A stretch of DNA of 64,000 bases from positions 24,450,996 through 24,514,995 of the forward strand of contig NC_050467.1 of NCBI RefSeq assembly GCF_013373865.1, in the 5' to 3' direction. The stretch's first letter is position 1. Each line of letters begins with the position of its first letter. Shown here in pieces: positions 38,188 to 50,500 of the stretch. Source of the stretch: Monomorium pharaonis. Taxonomy: Eukaryota > Arthropoda > Insecta > Hymenoptera > Formicidae. Below the pieces are notes generated by a model. It had not been told where the DNA came from and made no database searches. It saw only the letters and a program-made list of their open reading frames with translations. Made by a program: the position numbers and the translations under genes.

Positions 38188-38424
38188 ACTGAAAAAAGTG
38201 TTTGGTAATTATCAAGTCTAGATGATGAATAGTTACTGAGCTTTAGAAATTAAATGTTTGGTTTTATTTAAATATTTGGTTAATATATAACCAATTTGGT
38301 AATCGTTTGATTACTATTAATATAATTATTAAATATTGAATTATACATTATTTGGCTATATATTAACTAAACATTTAATTGAAATTTTTTCATCAAAACT
38401 AATATTATCACCAAACTCTTTCGA
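38188..38424. mobile_element. Nested foldback element
   Basis: The outer arms are ACTGAAAAAAGTGTTTGG and the complement of CCAAACTCTTTCG. The inner arms TTAAATGTTTGGTT and the complement of AACTAAACATTTAATT surround ATATATAACCAA / TTGGCTATATAT. The element is very AT-rich with no coding capacity. Boundaries are approximate. Confidence 0.5.
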
Positions 38425-39512
38425 TATCTGCAACTTTGACAAGGCCGATTTTATTTCATGAGTGAGGGAATTACATAATTAATATCCAGGTAATTACACA
38501 ATATAATATATTGTTACATTTTGTTCTTTATACATATATATCTTTTTTCTTTTCCGTCCCACTTTTTTTACGTGCTCAGATCCTAAGCTACAATTCGCAT
38601 GATTGTTAATCTGTAATGCGAGATAATGATACATTAAATTCGTTAATCGATAAGTCAATCTCTCAAAATCGGCGCACTTATTTTACAGGCTTCAACATAA
38701 AAATTAATATAAAAGATACACTCACATATTAATAATAAATTCTTCCTCGCTGTTTTCTCTCTTTTGCACTCTTTCTCACCTAATTTTACCATCGATCAAT
38801 CCACTGATGTCTTATTGTCACGAATCAGAATGCCTGCTGGTATCTGTTTATTATTATTATTATTTTTCTATCAAAATTGATATCTTATGAAAATATCTTA
38901 TGAACAATAATATTAATAATTTAAAGTTTTATTTAGAGTATACTTTTCGCAAAATATTTTTATTTTAATTAATTTGTAAACATTAATTCAAAGCCTTATC
39001 AAATATACATGTGACATTTAATATATAACAAATGACACGGAATTTCTAATATTTAGCATAATTGAAGACGTTTATTGAAAATGGACATTTATTTAAAAAA
39101 TAATTATAAAATTTAGTAATATATTATAATTACAGTAATATATTAAAATTCCGCACCTGCAGGCATCCTGAATGTTGATGAGTTTTTATGATTCTCGAAA
39201 TATGCTTTATAAAAATATAGTTAAAACGAAGAACTGTGAAATTATCACTTGCGGCGAGAGAGAGCAGCGTCGACGATCCACCATTCGATTATGAAGACAT
39301 GTTTATATCTTCAATTTTACAAAAGAAAGTTATTGTCTTGCATGCCGAGAAAGATCGCGACGATAATAGCTCTATTTTACGCTACGTCACTAAAAACTGT
39401 TGTAGTAAAAAGTGTTACAATTACGTATCTTAATTTAACTATCTAATTTTTAGGAAGGAGGAATCGCCAAGCTGCCTCTTCAATATACACTACGATAACT
39501 AAAATTATACGT

Positions 39513-39720
39513 ATACTGAAAGAAGTTGTTAATTTAAATTTTTCAACTTGAATAGATTTCTTCATTTTATGTATGGTGATGTATATCGATTAAATATACA
39601 AATGTTTGAATTAAAGTTCAAGCATTATATATATTTAAGTTAAATGTATAAATACTTAAATTGAAGAAATGTAAGCGGATTGAAAAATTTATTCAAGTTA
39701 ACAACTTTTTTCTCATTGTA
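39513..39720. mobile_element. Foldback MITE, ACTGAAAGAAGTTGTTAA arm
   Basis: The left arm TACTGAAAGAAGTTGTTAAT pairs with the right arm, whose complement is TACAATGAGAAAAAAGTTGT continuing TAACTTGAATAAATTTTTCAA. The inner parts GATTTCTTCATTTTA and its counterpart CATTTCTTCAATTTAAG also pair. Confidence 0.6.
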
Positions 39721-40759
39721 AGAAGTTAGGATGATTCTTCAATTAGGCGAGATTTCGTTTCACGAATACTCTGTAAAAAACATGTTTTTTGGTCCTAGAA
39801 CAACTCTGCTACGGATATGTACTACGGTGCCATTTCCTGGACCGAGAACTACCTTCCATTTTGAGAAACGAAGATCTAAGAGTGCAAAATACAATAATAT
39901 CGCTAAAACTACTATATTGAATAAAAGACTTTTCGCCGGAATAATTAAGAATAAAAGGAAAGGTCCAGTTCTACAATAAAGTCGAAACCGAAATTTCATC
40001 TATTGTTCCGAGCGTTGTTATTCGTATTCGTAGTATTAAAAAAAATCGAGACTTAAGTATAATCACAATATCTTGAGAGGCACATACGCGCCCAAAGATC
40101 CAACGACATACACACCGTTTAGTTTTGTCATTACGTATTTCTTTGCAATCAATAGCGGGCGAAACTTCTCTTTTTTCTTCTTTCCGTTAATTAATGTCAG
40201 AAATGCAGATTTTAGAAATTTAACAACCATATATGTATCTTGCCAATTATAATAGTATTTCCATAAGTTCATGCGATGTCTGAAGATAAAAATATTGATA
40301 CAAGAAAATAATAATTTGTTAAAGAAATAAAAGAATATATATTATATTAAATAATTATGACATTAAATCGTTAAATTATAAATGTAGTAAATTTTACATT
40401 TATCTTGTTTCACTATTAAAATTTTTCGAAAATATCCATGAACTTACAAACTTTTCTAAAAGTTATCAGTTTTTCACTCGTAAAGCTTACCTTTCCATCT
40501 TCTAAATTGCCTGCAAACGTCACTATTTTTCTTTAGCACGTATTAAACGCAAATGGAACGTTTTCAAAGGGCTATTTTTTACTATTCCTGTTTTGTCATT
40601 GCAGAATCGCACAAACACATACACATACATACACACATTTTATCATTAAATGGCAGTAAAATATAAATATTATGCAACGTTGACAACTGAGTGTCAGCGT
40701 GTAACAAATGCAATTTTTAACCCCTCGTTTCCTTATTTTGAACGCAAGGAATGAAAACA

Positions 40760-40957
40760 ATAATTAAGATTGTGTTATTTTAACATTACGAGAAATATTG
40801 AATATCAATTTAATACAGAACAAAATATTCAAATAACACAATCACATTATGTTAAATTAACACTCGTGTATGTTAAAAATTTGCAATAAAAACTAACAAA
40901 GATCGATTAAATTTTAATAAAACTTTAACTATCTGTTACATCCGTTTTTCACTGTTA
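40760..40957. mobile_element. Partial inverted copy of the 36131-36553 element
   Basis: Read on the minus strand it starts CTAACAGTGAAAAACGG and runs through TTTTTAACATAC, TTAATTTAACATAATGTGAT, TTGAATATTTTGT and ATTGATATTCAATATTTCT, in the same order as the element at 36131-36553. Similarity fades at about 40760, so the far end is missing or diverged. Confidence 0.6.
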
Positions 40958-43445
40958 GACAGATTAACTAGTCATTAACTCTGCATTAAACTCGTAAGTT
41001 TATTTTATTTTTTAAAGGGTTTTAGACTCTAAGAAATTTGAAAAAATTTCAATATATTCTTTAAACATTTATCAGTGAAAATCAGTGAAGAGTAGTGCGT
41101 TAAAAATTCGTTAACGAAGGGTTAATCTTCGCACATTCGTGCATATATAGATTTCTATTAGGGATGCAAGATATTTTAACGATATATCAAAATATTCTAT
41201 ATATCTTGTAATAAGACATGGAGATAATTTTGCAACGGATGTTGCTTGAAGTCGCTCGTAAAATATTTATAACATTTTCTTCGTGAGGTACTCAATCAAC
41301 TTTTTATAAAGTTCTCTTAAAATAGTACTACAAAAATCCCTACAGTTATATTTTGCGAATATTCGCATTATAACGTTATCAATGAAACCATAAAAATATA
41401 TATGTTAGCATTTACATTTAATCACAGTTTTTTCGTTATTCCTTCTTTAGTAATTTTTTAAAGTTTGTTCTGTTAGAGTGAGTTTACGGCACCCTTCGAA
41501 GTAATTAAAAAACATTAACGCGTCACGCTATCTTTCTATAAAACATTTTTTATGGATTTATTAAAATAACGTCGCAAACAGAAGAATGTGTATACGGACA
41601 TGATATCGTTTCCGTATATTTGCATCCCTAGTTTTAATCTAAAGCGAAAACGGATCGCGGATGTGTATGAAAACGAAAAGAAGCGGCATCGTAATGTTGC
41701 AATGTATGCAATGTTCACTAGCGTATACGGACGATTCTTGTTAAAGTTCAATTACAAATGCGTCCGAGTGCCAAAACTATAAACAGCGTTGAAATAACGA
41801 GGAACAGGTAACGATACACGTACAGTAAACATCGTCTATCGAACGAACGCTACGACTAATTACGTAAGACTAACAGCTTAAACAGTACTTAATTAATTAC
41901 AATGACACTTTAATCGTTATCTCAACCTTTTTGGCACACGGTCGGATTTTTTAATTCAACTCCTTCGTCAGTTCTATATAGTTCATCGCACGGAGAAAGA
42001 TATGAAGTGAGTTTTTTAATTCATTAATCGATCAATCTTGCTTTATGCGCAAGTTTGCTCTCTGTAAAAGCTGCAAACGATGAATTAAACAACTCGCCTG
42101 TAATTGTGATGAAATCCGCGGTCACAACCGCTTTTCTCTTTGAATGCGATACGTGTATTGCTTGTAGGCTATTTAGAAGTATACACATATCTTTGACGCG
42201 ATTTTGATTTATAGTATACAGTAGAATCGCGATAACTTATCGAGCTCTCCTCTGTGCTCGCTTATGGATTCAGTAATTAATTTAATTAGAGAAAGGAGGT
42301 TTGCATGGTTGATGCAGTTTGCACGCGTACATGAATTCTTCATTAAGATCATTCTAAAATTAAAATTTCTTAAATTATATATATATGTTAGAAATTAAAA
42401 CTAAAATATTTAGAATTAAAATTTGCATAGTAAAATTTTTATAATGTACCGTGCACCATTATTTTCAATGTCCGTTGAACAAATAAATCAATCTTAATCA
42501 TGATGGAAATCATATTCACACCGCGACGGCGATAAATAATATCTCGATATCCGAATTACAAGCATGATATAACTGTTATTTAAAAAAATTTCTCATAATA
42601 ATAGCGCTATCAGTATGCGCATCAATCGTATCAAGTAATTATTTATCCAGATAATCTCAATAATTTGGAAATACCCAACATTTAGTTTATTTTGTAATAA
42701 TCTTCTTTATAATAATTCTCTCTTGTATTCGAGCAATTAAAGATTTACAATTACTCGGACGTCATCTGTTGCGTAGAGGCAATAATGGCATTGCATACTG
42801 ACAGCACTAATATAATACAATATAGCTATATCGATTATATTTAAATTATCTTTGTTGAAAAGTTCGACGCTAACTGTTAAGTGAAATGAATTAATTTAAA
42901 AGCGCGCCGTCGCGTATATCTCGTCGCCGTGAGATCGAACGAGAGACAACAGCCTTGCTTTGTAATTAGACAAGCAGATCGTGACGGGAGTTCGCCAAGA
43001 ACGAGATCCGAATCTAAAAGACGAGCCCAAATTTCTTCCTTTTCACCGTCCTGACAATATGGCTGCTTCTTGTTTCAGGACGCTCCTTCTTCAATCCGAA
43101 AGAGTCGAGAGAATAATACAGTCGATCCATGGAAGCGATGTGCCAACTGATCCCGCTCCAATTTGCATTTTGCTCGACAGAAGGAAGAGACGGTCATCAT
43201 CGACTGCAATTTGAAGATCGACAAAAATCATCTGTAACTTCCGGCGCCGGAAAAGTCTCGCCTTCGTCATTTCGATCTCGAGCCGGGATTCGTCCTTACA
43301 CTGTTTACACCTGAGCGGGTTTCGCTTTGCCGACTACCAGCATTATCTTCTGCAATAGCCTCGTAGTGCTTACTGCAACAAGACCGAGCGAGGTGTTAGA
43401 CATGTGGTGGTCGCGGTGAGATTATTGAATGCGAGTGCGGTTCTA

Positions 43446-43447
<2 letters not shown>

Positions 43448-43501
<54 letters not shown>
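43448..43501. repeat. (GA)n microsatellite, 54 nt
   Basis: The longest uninterrupted AG/GA run in the window, about 27 units. Confidence 0.95.
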
Positions 43502-43503
<2 letters not shown>

Positions 43504-44437
43504 CAATCAATCACGTCTGTTAATTGCTGATGTTTGAGTTATTAGAGAATTATTACGGCTCTCTGAGGGAGAATCAATCTGGTACGTTTGGGTGTTTCAG
43601 TGTATATCTGTAGTGTGCTGGTGTATATGACGTGCGAAATCAAATTTCGACGATGCCCTAGTCAACTTAGGCGATGGCGATTACTCCATTAATTACTTGC
43701 GATAAAACAACGTAAAGTTAAAATTCAAAAAAGGTATGTATCAAAATTTTAGGAGATTAAGCTATATAGAAATTTAAATAAAGTCGTGATACGTATTATA
43801 AAAGTCTCATGTTGGTTTTCAAACTAAAAAAATGATAAGCAAGATATATGAACTAGCATGAAGCAAACGTTTAATGATTATTCTTAACCACAATAACAAT
43901 TTTTTTCAGCGTTTTTATGTAAATTGTAGAATTATTTAGAATTTCTGTTATTTACAATTTCATAATTAAAAAAAAAATTTCTTACACTTTTTATACGAAC
44001 ATTTATTGGAATATTTCAGAAATGTTAAAAATCTTTTTCTAAAATTTATCATATATACAAATACTGAAATAGGTATTTTGAGATTTATAAAGTTTTTATT
44101 CTATATAATCTCTTTGAGAGTAATTTTTATATCAGAAAAGTTTGTAAAATACAATATTATTGTAATATACAACACAATGAAAGTTAGATTTGTTATTAAA
44201 ATAGAATTGTTATAAGAATCTATAATAATTGAGATACACAATGCACAATAAAATGTAATAATAGGAAAATTGTGAAGAAAAAGTGTGAAAAGATATCATT
44301 GGCATGCATGCATGAATCGAAAGTAATCTTGAAAGGTGAGAAAATCCCCTAGCAAAACGTTCCAATCAGATAAGATGAAAAATAGCAAAGAAAATTAATG
44401 AATGCTAAGCATGCGTGATATGACAAGAGTAAAATTG

Positions 44438-44514
44438 TTACTGTGTGTTCTGAACCTTTGCCTTTTGCGGCCCCACGACTACCATCAGTTTCTGCAAATT
44501 TTGGGTGACGGCGC
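44438..44514 (-). CDS. Transporter coding exon 10 and stop
   Basis: Residues 470-494, GAVTQNLQKLMVVVGPQKAK then VQNTQ and TAA. Acceptor CCCACAG. It encodes the short cytosolic tail with the family QKLMVVV pattern. Confidence 0.9.
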
Positions 44515-47500
44515 CTGTGGGAATAAATCGGTTATACAGAAAAATGAAATAAAAGAAACGAAAGGTCGTTTGCGACCGTAAAGATAATTCCTTGTATTAA
44601 AACCGTCGGAAATGGCGCGTATCTTATTAAATCACTCGGGGATTTTAACTAAAGTAAAGCGTTGCGATATTCTTCCTCTATTTTTCATTTTTGTTTTTGA
44701 CAATAGTATAGTCTTAATTTTCACAAAATAAAGCAAAAGTTACTTGAAATTTATATAAATCGGTTTAAAAACTGAAACGGATTAAAAGACTGAAAATTTT
44801 CTGCGAATGTCAGTTCAAACAAATGATATATCAATATTTGAAATTAATTTAAATGTATAATATTGTGATGATGTATCATATTGCGTTCATTAGACTTACC
44901 GACTGCTTTTTGGAAGAATTTCGGCTTGTTCTTCCATGCAATGAATATGAGGTAGACAGGTATGGAGGAGAGTATCATCAGACAGCCGTATCCTAAGACA
45001 GAATTTTGCTTTCGTGAGATACATTCTCTGAGAAAAAAACTCGAAGAAGCAAACGCTACTTGTAACATTCTTTTTGAAATTTATTAATTAGAATAAATTT
45101 TAATGGTGATGATAAAATATACATTTTTATCATGTATATTTCACTTTTTATTAATTTATTTGCTAGGAATAGAACTTTATTTCGCCGTATTTATTTAGAA
45201 TAAAGATTTATTTCAGCGAAATATAAATCTACATTTTACATATAAATTTTTTCTTTATAAAACTGTAATATTGGGCAATATTAAATTGGCCAGTAATTAA
45301 TATTTATTTTAAGTATTAAAAGCACTGTTGTTAGTACTTTTAATACTCAAAATAAGTAATAATTAGTGACTAATTTAATACTGTCCGGTATTATATTTTT
45401 ACAGGTGTTAACAGTATCTTGTTCTCATTGTACGCAATAAAATCGTAAATTGTTGCTAACGAATGCTTACCAGTTTCAACAGGACTCGCATACATCGGGA
45501 CAATCGTAACGAAGAGGGTGGCCAGAATATAAAAGATTGGAAAGATGAGATTCACCTTGATCGGCCTCGACAAATTCGGCTGGCTCCACCTGAGCCACGG
45601 AAGACACAGCACGGAGACGCCTATGCTGAGCTACAAATTAAAGCTTCGGTCAATTGGAAAATTATTACTCCTCCAGACGAGTTAATACTCCGCGGGTAAG
45701 TTTCTGAGAAATAATTATGTAGTTACGCGACCTTCATCGCGAAGTATCGTTCGCATAACAAAGTCGCAGGGAGAAAGTCGGTCGGCCGCTTTGCGGAAGA
45801 GAAAAATTTGAAGTCATGGCCATGATAACGAGACTATCTCTTTAAGCAATGTGAAATTACTACGCGACACTTATTTCCATTAAAAGAGAAAGCACAGCAA
45901 AAATCCGTAGCTTACCCAAGTAGCGAAGCCGACATAATTGATAAGACGGAAAATGTTGGAAGAACACAGGTACAGCATGGACAGAAGGGCCTGGAAAAAA
46001 GAGATTGTATTTTCAATTACGTGCTTTTGACAGACGGTACCTTTAATTTTGACAGAGTAAATTTGACCGCCGCAACAAGTTTAGCGGTGAAAAACAATCT
46101 GTCCGTTAGATTGTGCTCTCGTGTTTGCCGACTCCGGCAGCAATCACATTGGTCAACAGGCGGGAAGTGTTGGCTTGTACGTGAAAATTTACGCGTATAG
46201 TTTGTAATCTCGCGCGGCATAAAGGTATAATGAAAAAATTGAATCGGAAATTAATCGTCGAAGAAAAGTCATGTATCTATTAAAAGTATATTAACAAGAA
46301 TTTATTAAGACAATATAATCAATAATCAATTAATTTGTTTAAACTTATATAATTTTAACACAAATAAATTCTACATTAAAAAATAATTAATTCTTAAAAA
46401 AATTATTTATTAACCAAATTTGCGTGATTTTATGTCAGTGTTAGAAGAGGATTATTATCTATTGATCCTAGATAAATTTTACATGATGTATCAATACGTC
46501 GCTGATCAATATCGTAATCTTCAACCGATTTATATTTTAATTGAGAACTACGCTTATGAATTGGAAAGAAGGGCGATTTACCATGCAAATTACAGCGGGC
46601 GCAGGTGTCAGCCTGTTAATTTGGATCATCGTCAGTAGCTCCGGCATCTGACCCTCGCAGGCACCAGCGTAGAAAAGTCGCGAGGATGTGAGCAAAATGC
46701 CGTTAACCGCGCCGAAAGTAGATAAAGCCACGAAAACCGGTATCGTCCATGCCATAACGCCGAACAATCTGTTTGCGTACGTCTGCAGACAATAAAGACA
46801 GTTTAGGAGCTTCAGCTAACAAAATAATTATACGTCCGCGAGCAATGAAGGCAATTTAGAAGCTTTAAACAGTGAAAAGTAATCACTTTAGAAAATTACT
46901 AGTTCATACATAAATTGTACGGTTAATATAAAGAAAATAAAAATGATTCTAATACAAGTAATAAATAAATATTGCTCAAATATTATATTAAAATAAATAG
47001 AAACTTTCATATGGTTTGGACGAAAATAATTATGAAAAATGTTTATCATTTAATTGAGATAAAATTTAGTTTTATTTTTGTACTTTTCACATCAAAATTA
47101 TATTTGTTGTTATTTACCACCGCCACTGCTTCGCTACCAAGCACTTCGACAGGGCTGAGAGTCGTGTAAAAGGCCATGTTCGTAAAGACGTAGACGACCG
47201 TAACGAGAGTGCATGAAATGGCGATGGCCCTCGGTAGATTCCTAAATAAATACATATAAAATACATACACGGTTATACGGGAGTGCAGGAAGTAAGCGAA
47301 CTTTGCTGCGACTATTGTCGCCGTATTAACGTTCAATTATGAACTTCCTTTGAATCACGTTTAATTTATTGCGCGACGGGCTTGGTTCTTACCTAATGGG
47401 ATCCTTCAGTTCTTCAATTATGAAGTTCAAGTAGTTCCAGCCGTTGTAAGCGAACAGGCCTGAATAAAAACTGAGGGCTATAGACGTGACTTCCGTGTTG

Positions 47501-50500
47501 GTGTTGTCGAACGTGAAATACTGGGTGTGTCCTGGAAAAAATGAAACATTAAAGGCATCATCGACGTGGAAAAATTATTGAATAAGACTAATTAATTTTT
47601 AATTAACATAATTTTAGCAGCGACCGACCTTTAACATCTCGTTTAGACATTTGCATTACGTAAAGCGTAGATATAATTACAAAATAATATCATTTACATA
47701 TTTCTTATTAACAAGTTTTCTAACTGACATTTCGATTCATTGACATTCCGTATTTTTATTACAATCTCCTTTTTTAATTTGTTCTTTCGAAAGGAGGCTT
47801 TGAACAGCGAGTATAAAGTTTCGTATAAGATCGAAGAAAAGTTTCGTCAGAATCGAGATGATTGTCGCATATCACGGTCAAGGAACCATTTGGTTCTCTG
47901 AATAGACCAATTTAAGCGATTCCTTGCACGCACACTGACTATGCCACATCGCCTGCGCACCTTTTTGATTGGATAAATTGTCTCGTCCGGCAAGCATGTG
48001 ATGTTTAAAAAATGTCCAATCGAAATTTAGGGAAACCGAAATTTATTTCCAACCGAAATTTTTCCACATTTTTATAGAAATCTTATAGAAATTCTTTCCA
48101 CGATAGAACAACTCGTGTCTGTTCAGGTAATTTTTTGTGCCTCTCGTGATCTTATCTGCCGACACTGGCAAGAACGAAAGGAACGGGAGATACGATCGGA
48201 GTGTTGAAAAAATGTTGGCACTATCGAGTGACAATTCATATGGGAAGAGAAAGTCCGTCTGATGTAAGATCGATTCTTTTGACTTGCTGAAAGTACACGA
48301 AGATTTCGACGTTCCATGAAATTGCTCGCATTGGGGAATGAGAAAAGTTCATGAAAAACGGAGAAGGCGATCACGTGGCACCGATTAGCCTCACTCGGGA
48401 GATCGTTGCAAATCGCTGCAACTGCACGCGATCGTGCGATGCCGTTGACCTTTCACCTCGTAATACGATCTAGCAAGCCTATCCGCTTTGTATTATTAAT
48501 TTATCCCGCGTACTACTTCGGAGTTATTATTATAAATAGCAAATTTTTGATTTCCTGACTTCGTGAGAATATTTCGCGATATCAGCATTCTGTTTCGCAG
48601 CATTTTATCATCTTGTCATAGAGAGTCATAACATTGCTTATATAGCATTTTCTGAGAAATATATTACGCAGCTGTCTCTTCAAATTTTCTGATGAAAATT
48701 TTTCAGAGAATTTTTCATATAATTTTTCAGAATTTCTGTATGACTTCATTTCTGTTTAAACTTTAGTTTAGACAAACTTACCGGTAAATAGCTGATACGC
48801 TCCGGTGAAGATTATTACGAAAAGCGCGACTAGTTTCGCATACGTGAAGATGTCCTGCACTCTCGTCGCCCATTTGACGTCCCAGCAATTTATGAAAGCG
48901 AGAATACCTGAAACAATCAACGCGAATAATGTCGAGGTAATTATCGTGCAATCAGGACGTATTCAAAGATATTATGTATACATATCGTTCCTTGTTCTTT
49001 ATAGGAACAAGATTGAAAAGACATTTCCGGGGATTGTCACTAATTTACGGAATAATCAAATACTTAGTTTTCAACGCTGAATACGCCGTCGACAGCAGGT
49101 GTGATATATGGATCCGAGCAACACTAAATTAACCTAATTAAGAATCAGAGTGGTCGCGCGTGCCACTCGGCTCCACGCGTGTCGTTCACTTTGAAATACT
49201 TACACGACCTTTCGCCATAACTTTATGATAATGAGGAACCGTTAATTCACGGTATTTATTGACGTGAGTCGAAAAGTGTTATAATTTTCATAATAATTTT
49301 ATCGTCGTTTTTATAATCATGTTTCTCGTCGTTACTTAATTTTTACGGAAAGAAAAATTATGTAGGTCTGCTTTGCTTTAACGATAATTATAAAAATTAT
49401 AATTTTGATTACAATTTTCCTAATATTCTAATTTTATTCCACTTTTATATTTTAAATTCTGTAATTAAAAATTTGTTTTTTATATTACCCAAAGTAGAAT
49501 TTAGAGTAAAAATTCGTACTACACATATCAATTACTTTCAATGTCTTTCAATACAGTTAAAGAAACAATTTCTCATTAATGCTCGAGATTTGCACAAGCA
49601 ATAGTACTAATACTAATTCGTCAATAAATGATTTTGTTCCTTTGTCGCCGAGTTTGACGAGAAGATTTCGCTTTCGTCGTTCCGACGTTCGTTGCTTGAC
49701 AAATTGCGTCCTTGGCGGATTCATGTAGAACAAAAAGAGGAAGAAATTCCCGATTGACTGATGCAACATCGCTTAGAAATATCGCGAGACTCCGCTCTTC
49801 CCCTTCGCCCTTTCCCCTTCACGCATCTTCTATGAGTTTCCTCTTCTTTCTCCCTTCGTCTACTCGTTTCTTTCCTTCCTTCCTTCGCTATCCTTTTCGT
49901 CCCGTTATACCCCACCAGCGAATTAAGCTGTTGCGGTGGCCAGTTGTCACGTTATTAAATTACATTTGTTCACAATGAAGCGTGATTGCCATCAGGCTTT
50001 TGACTTGCGAGCGGTCTCGCATCGACGTTTCCATTCGGTCTGCGTCGATCGTCTCCTTTCCACTGGCCGTCTATGTGTCGCCACGATTAACGAACCGGTT
50101 AACGCGCATTATATTTAAATCCATATCAAACGTTCTGTTGAGACTTCAATCTAATTTCTTAAATCTGTACTAATTAAAAATAGAAATTTTATTATTTTGT
50201 CATAGAAAGAGTTAAGGCTAAATTATTGAATGTTTTGCAACGGAATGCGTTGCTGTTGTTAATCTGCAACCCATCGGCTAATGTCAGTTGTAATTAGGAA
50301 TAATGATTAATGAATCTGCCTGATCGCTGCGCTTGACGCGAATGAAGCGAGAAGACGCGGCCACGCTCGCTCTGGTCATTGATCTCTATCACTGGCTAAC
50401 GTGAAATGTAAATGGATTGCCGTTTCATATGAGAAAAACGGAACCAAATGCATATGTGTGTGTGATTATATGTATGTAAAATGCATGTGAATGACAGAAT

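Larger units (their letters stand above)
31670..44437. other. AT-rich gap between convergent 3' ends
   Basis: About 13 kb without a supportable gene. It holds a (TA)n run at 35034-35069, foldback elements at 36131-36553, 36617-36741, 38188-38424, 39513-39720 and 40760-40957, a GC-richer patch at about 42.9-43.6 kb with a good plus-strand acceptor (TTCTTGTTTCAG ending 43078), and a (GA)n run at 43448-43501. The 42.9-43.6 kb patch could be a non-coding exon, but no frame in it is convincing. Minus-strand poly(A) signals for the transporter could be TTTATT (complement AATAAA) at 44095-44100 or 44002-44007. Confidence 0.6.

Noticed and set aside
39731..39979. Open frames on both strands with a GPRTT motif repeated twice
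   Set aside because: Short imperfect duplication only; no transposase or other domain could be recognised.
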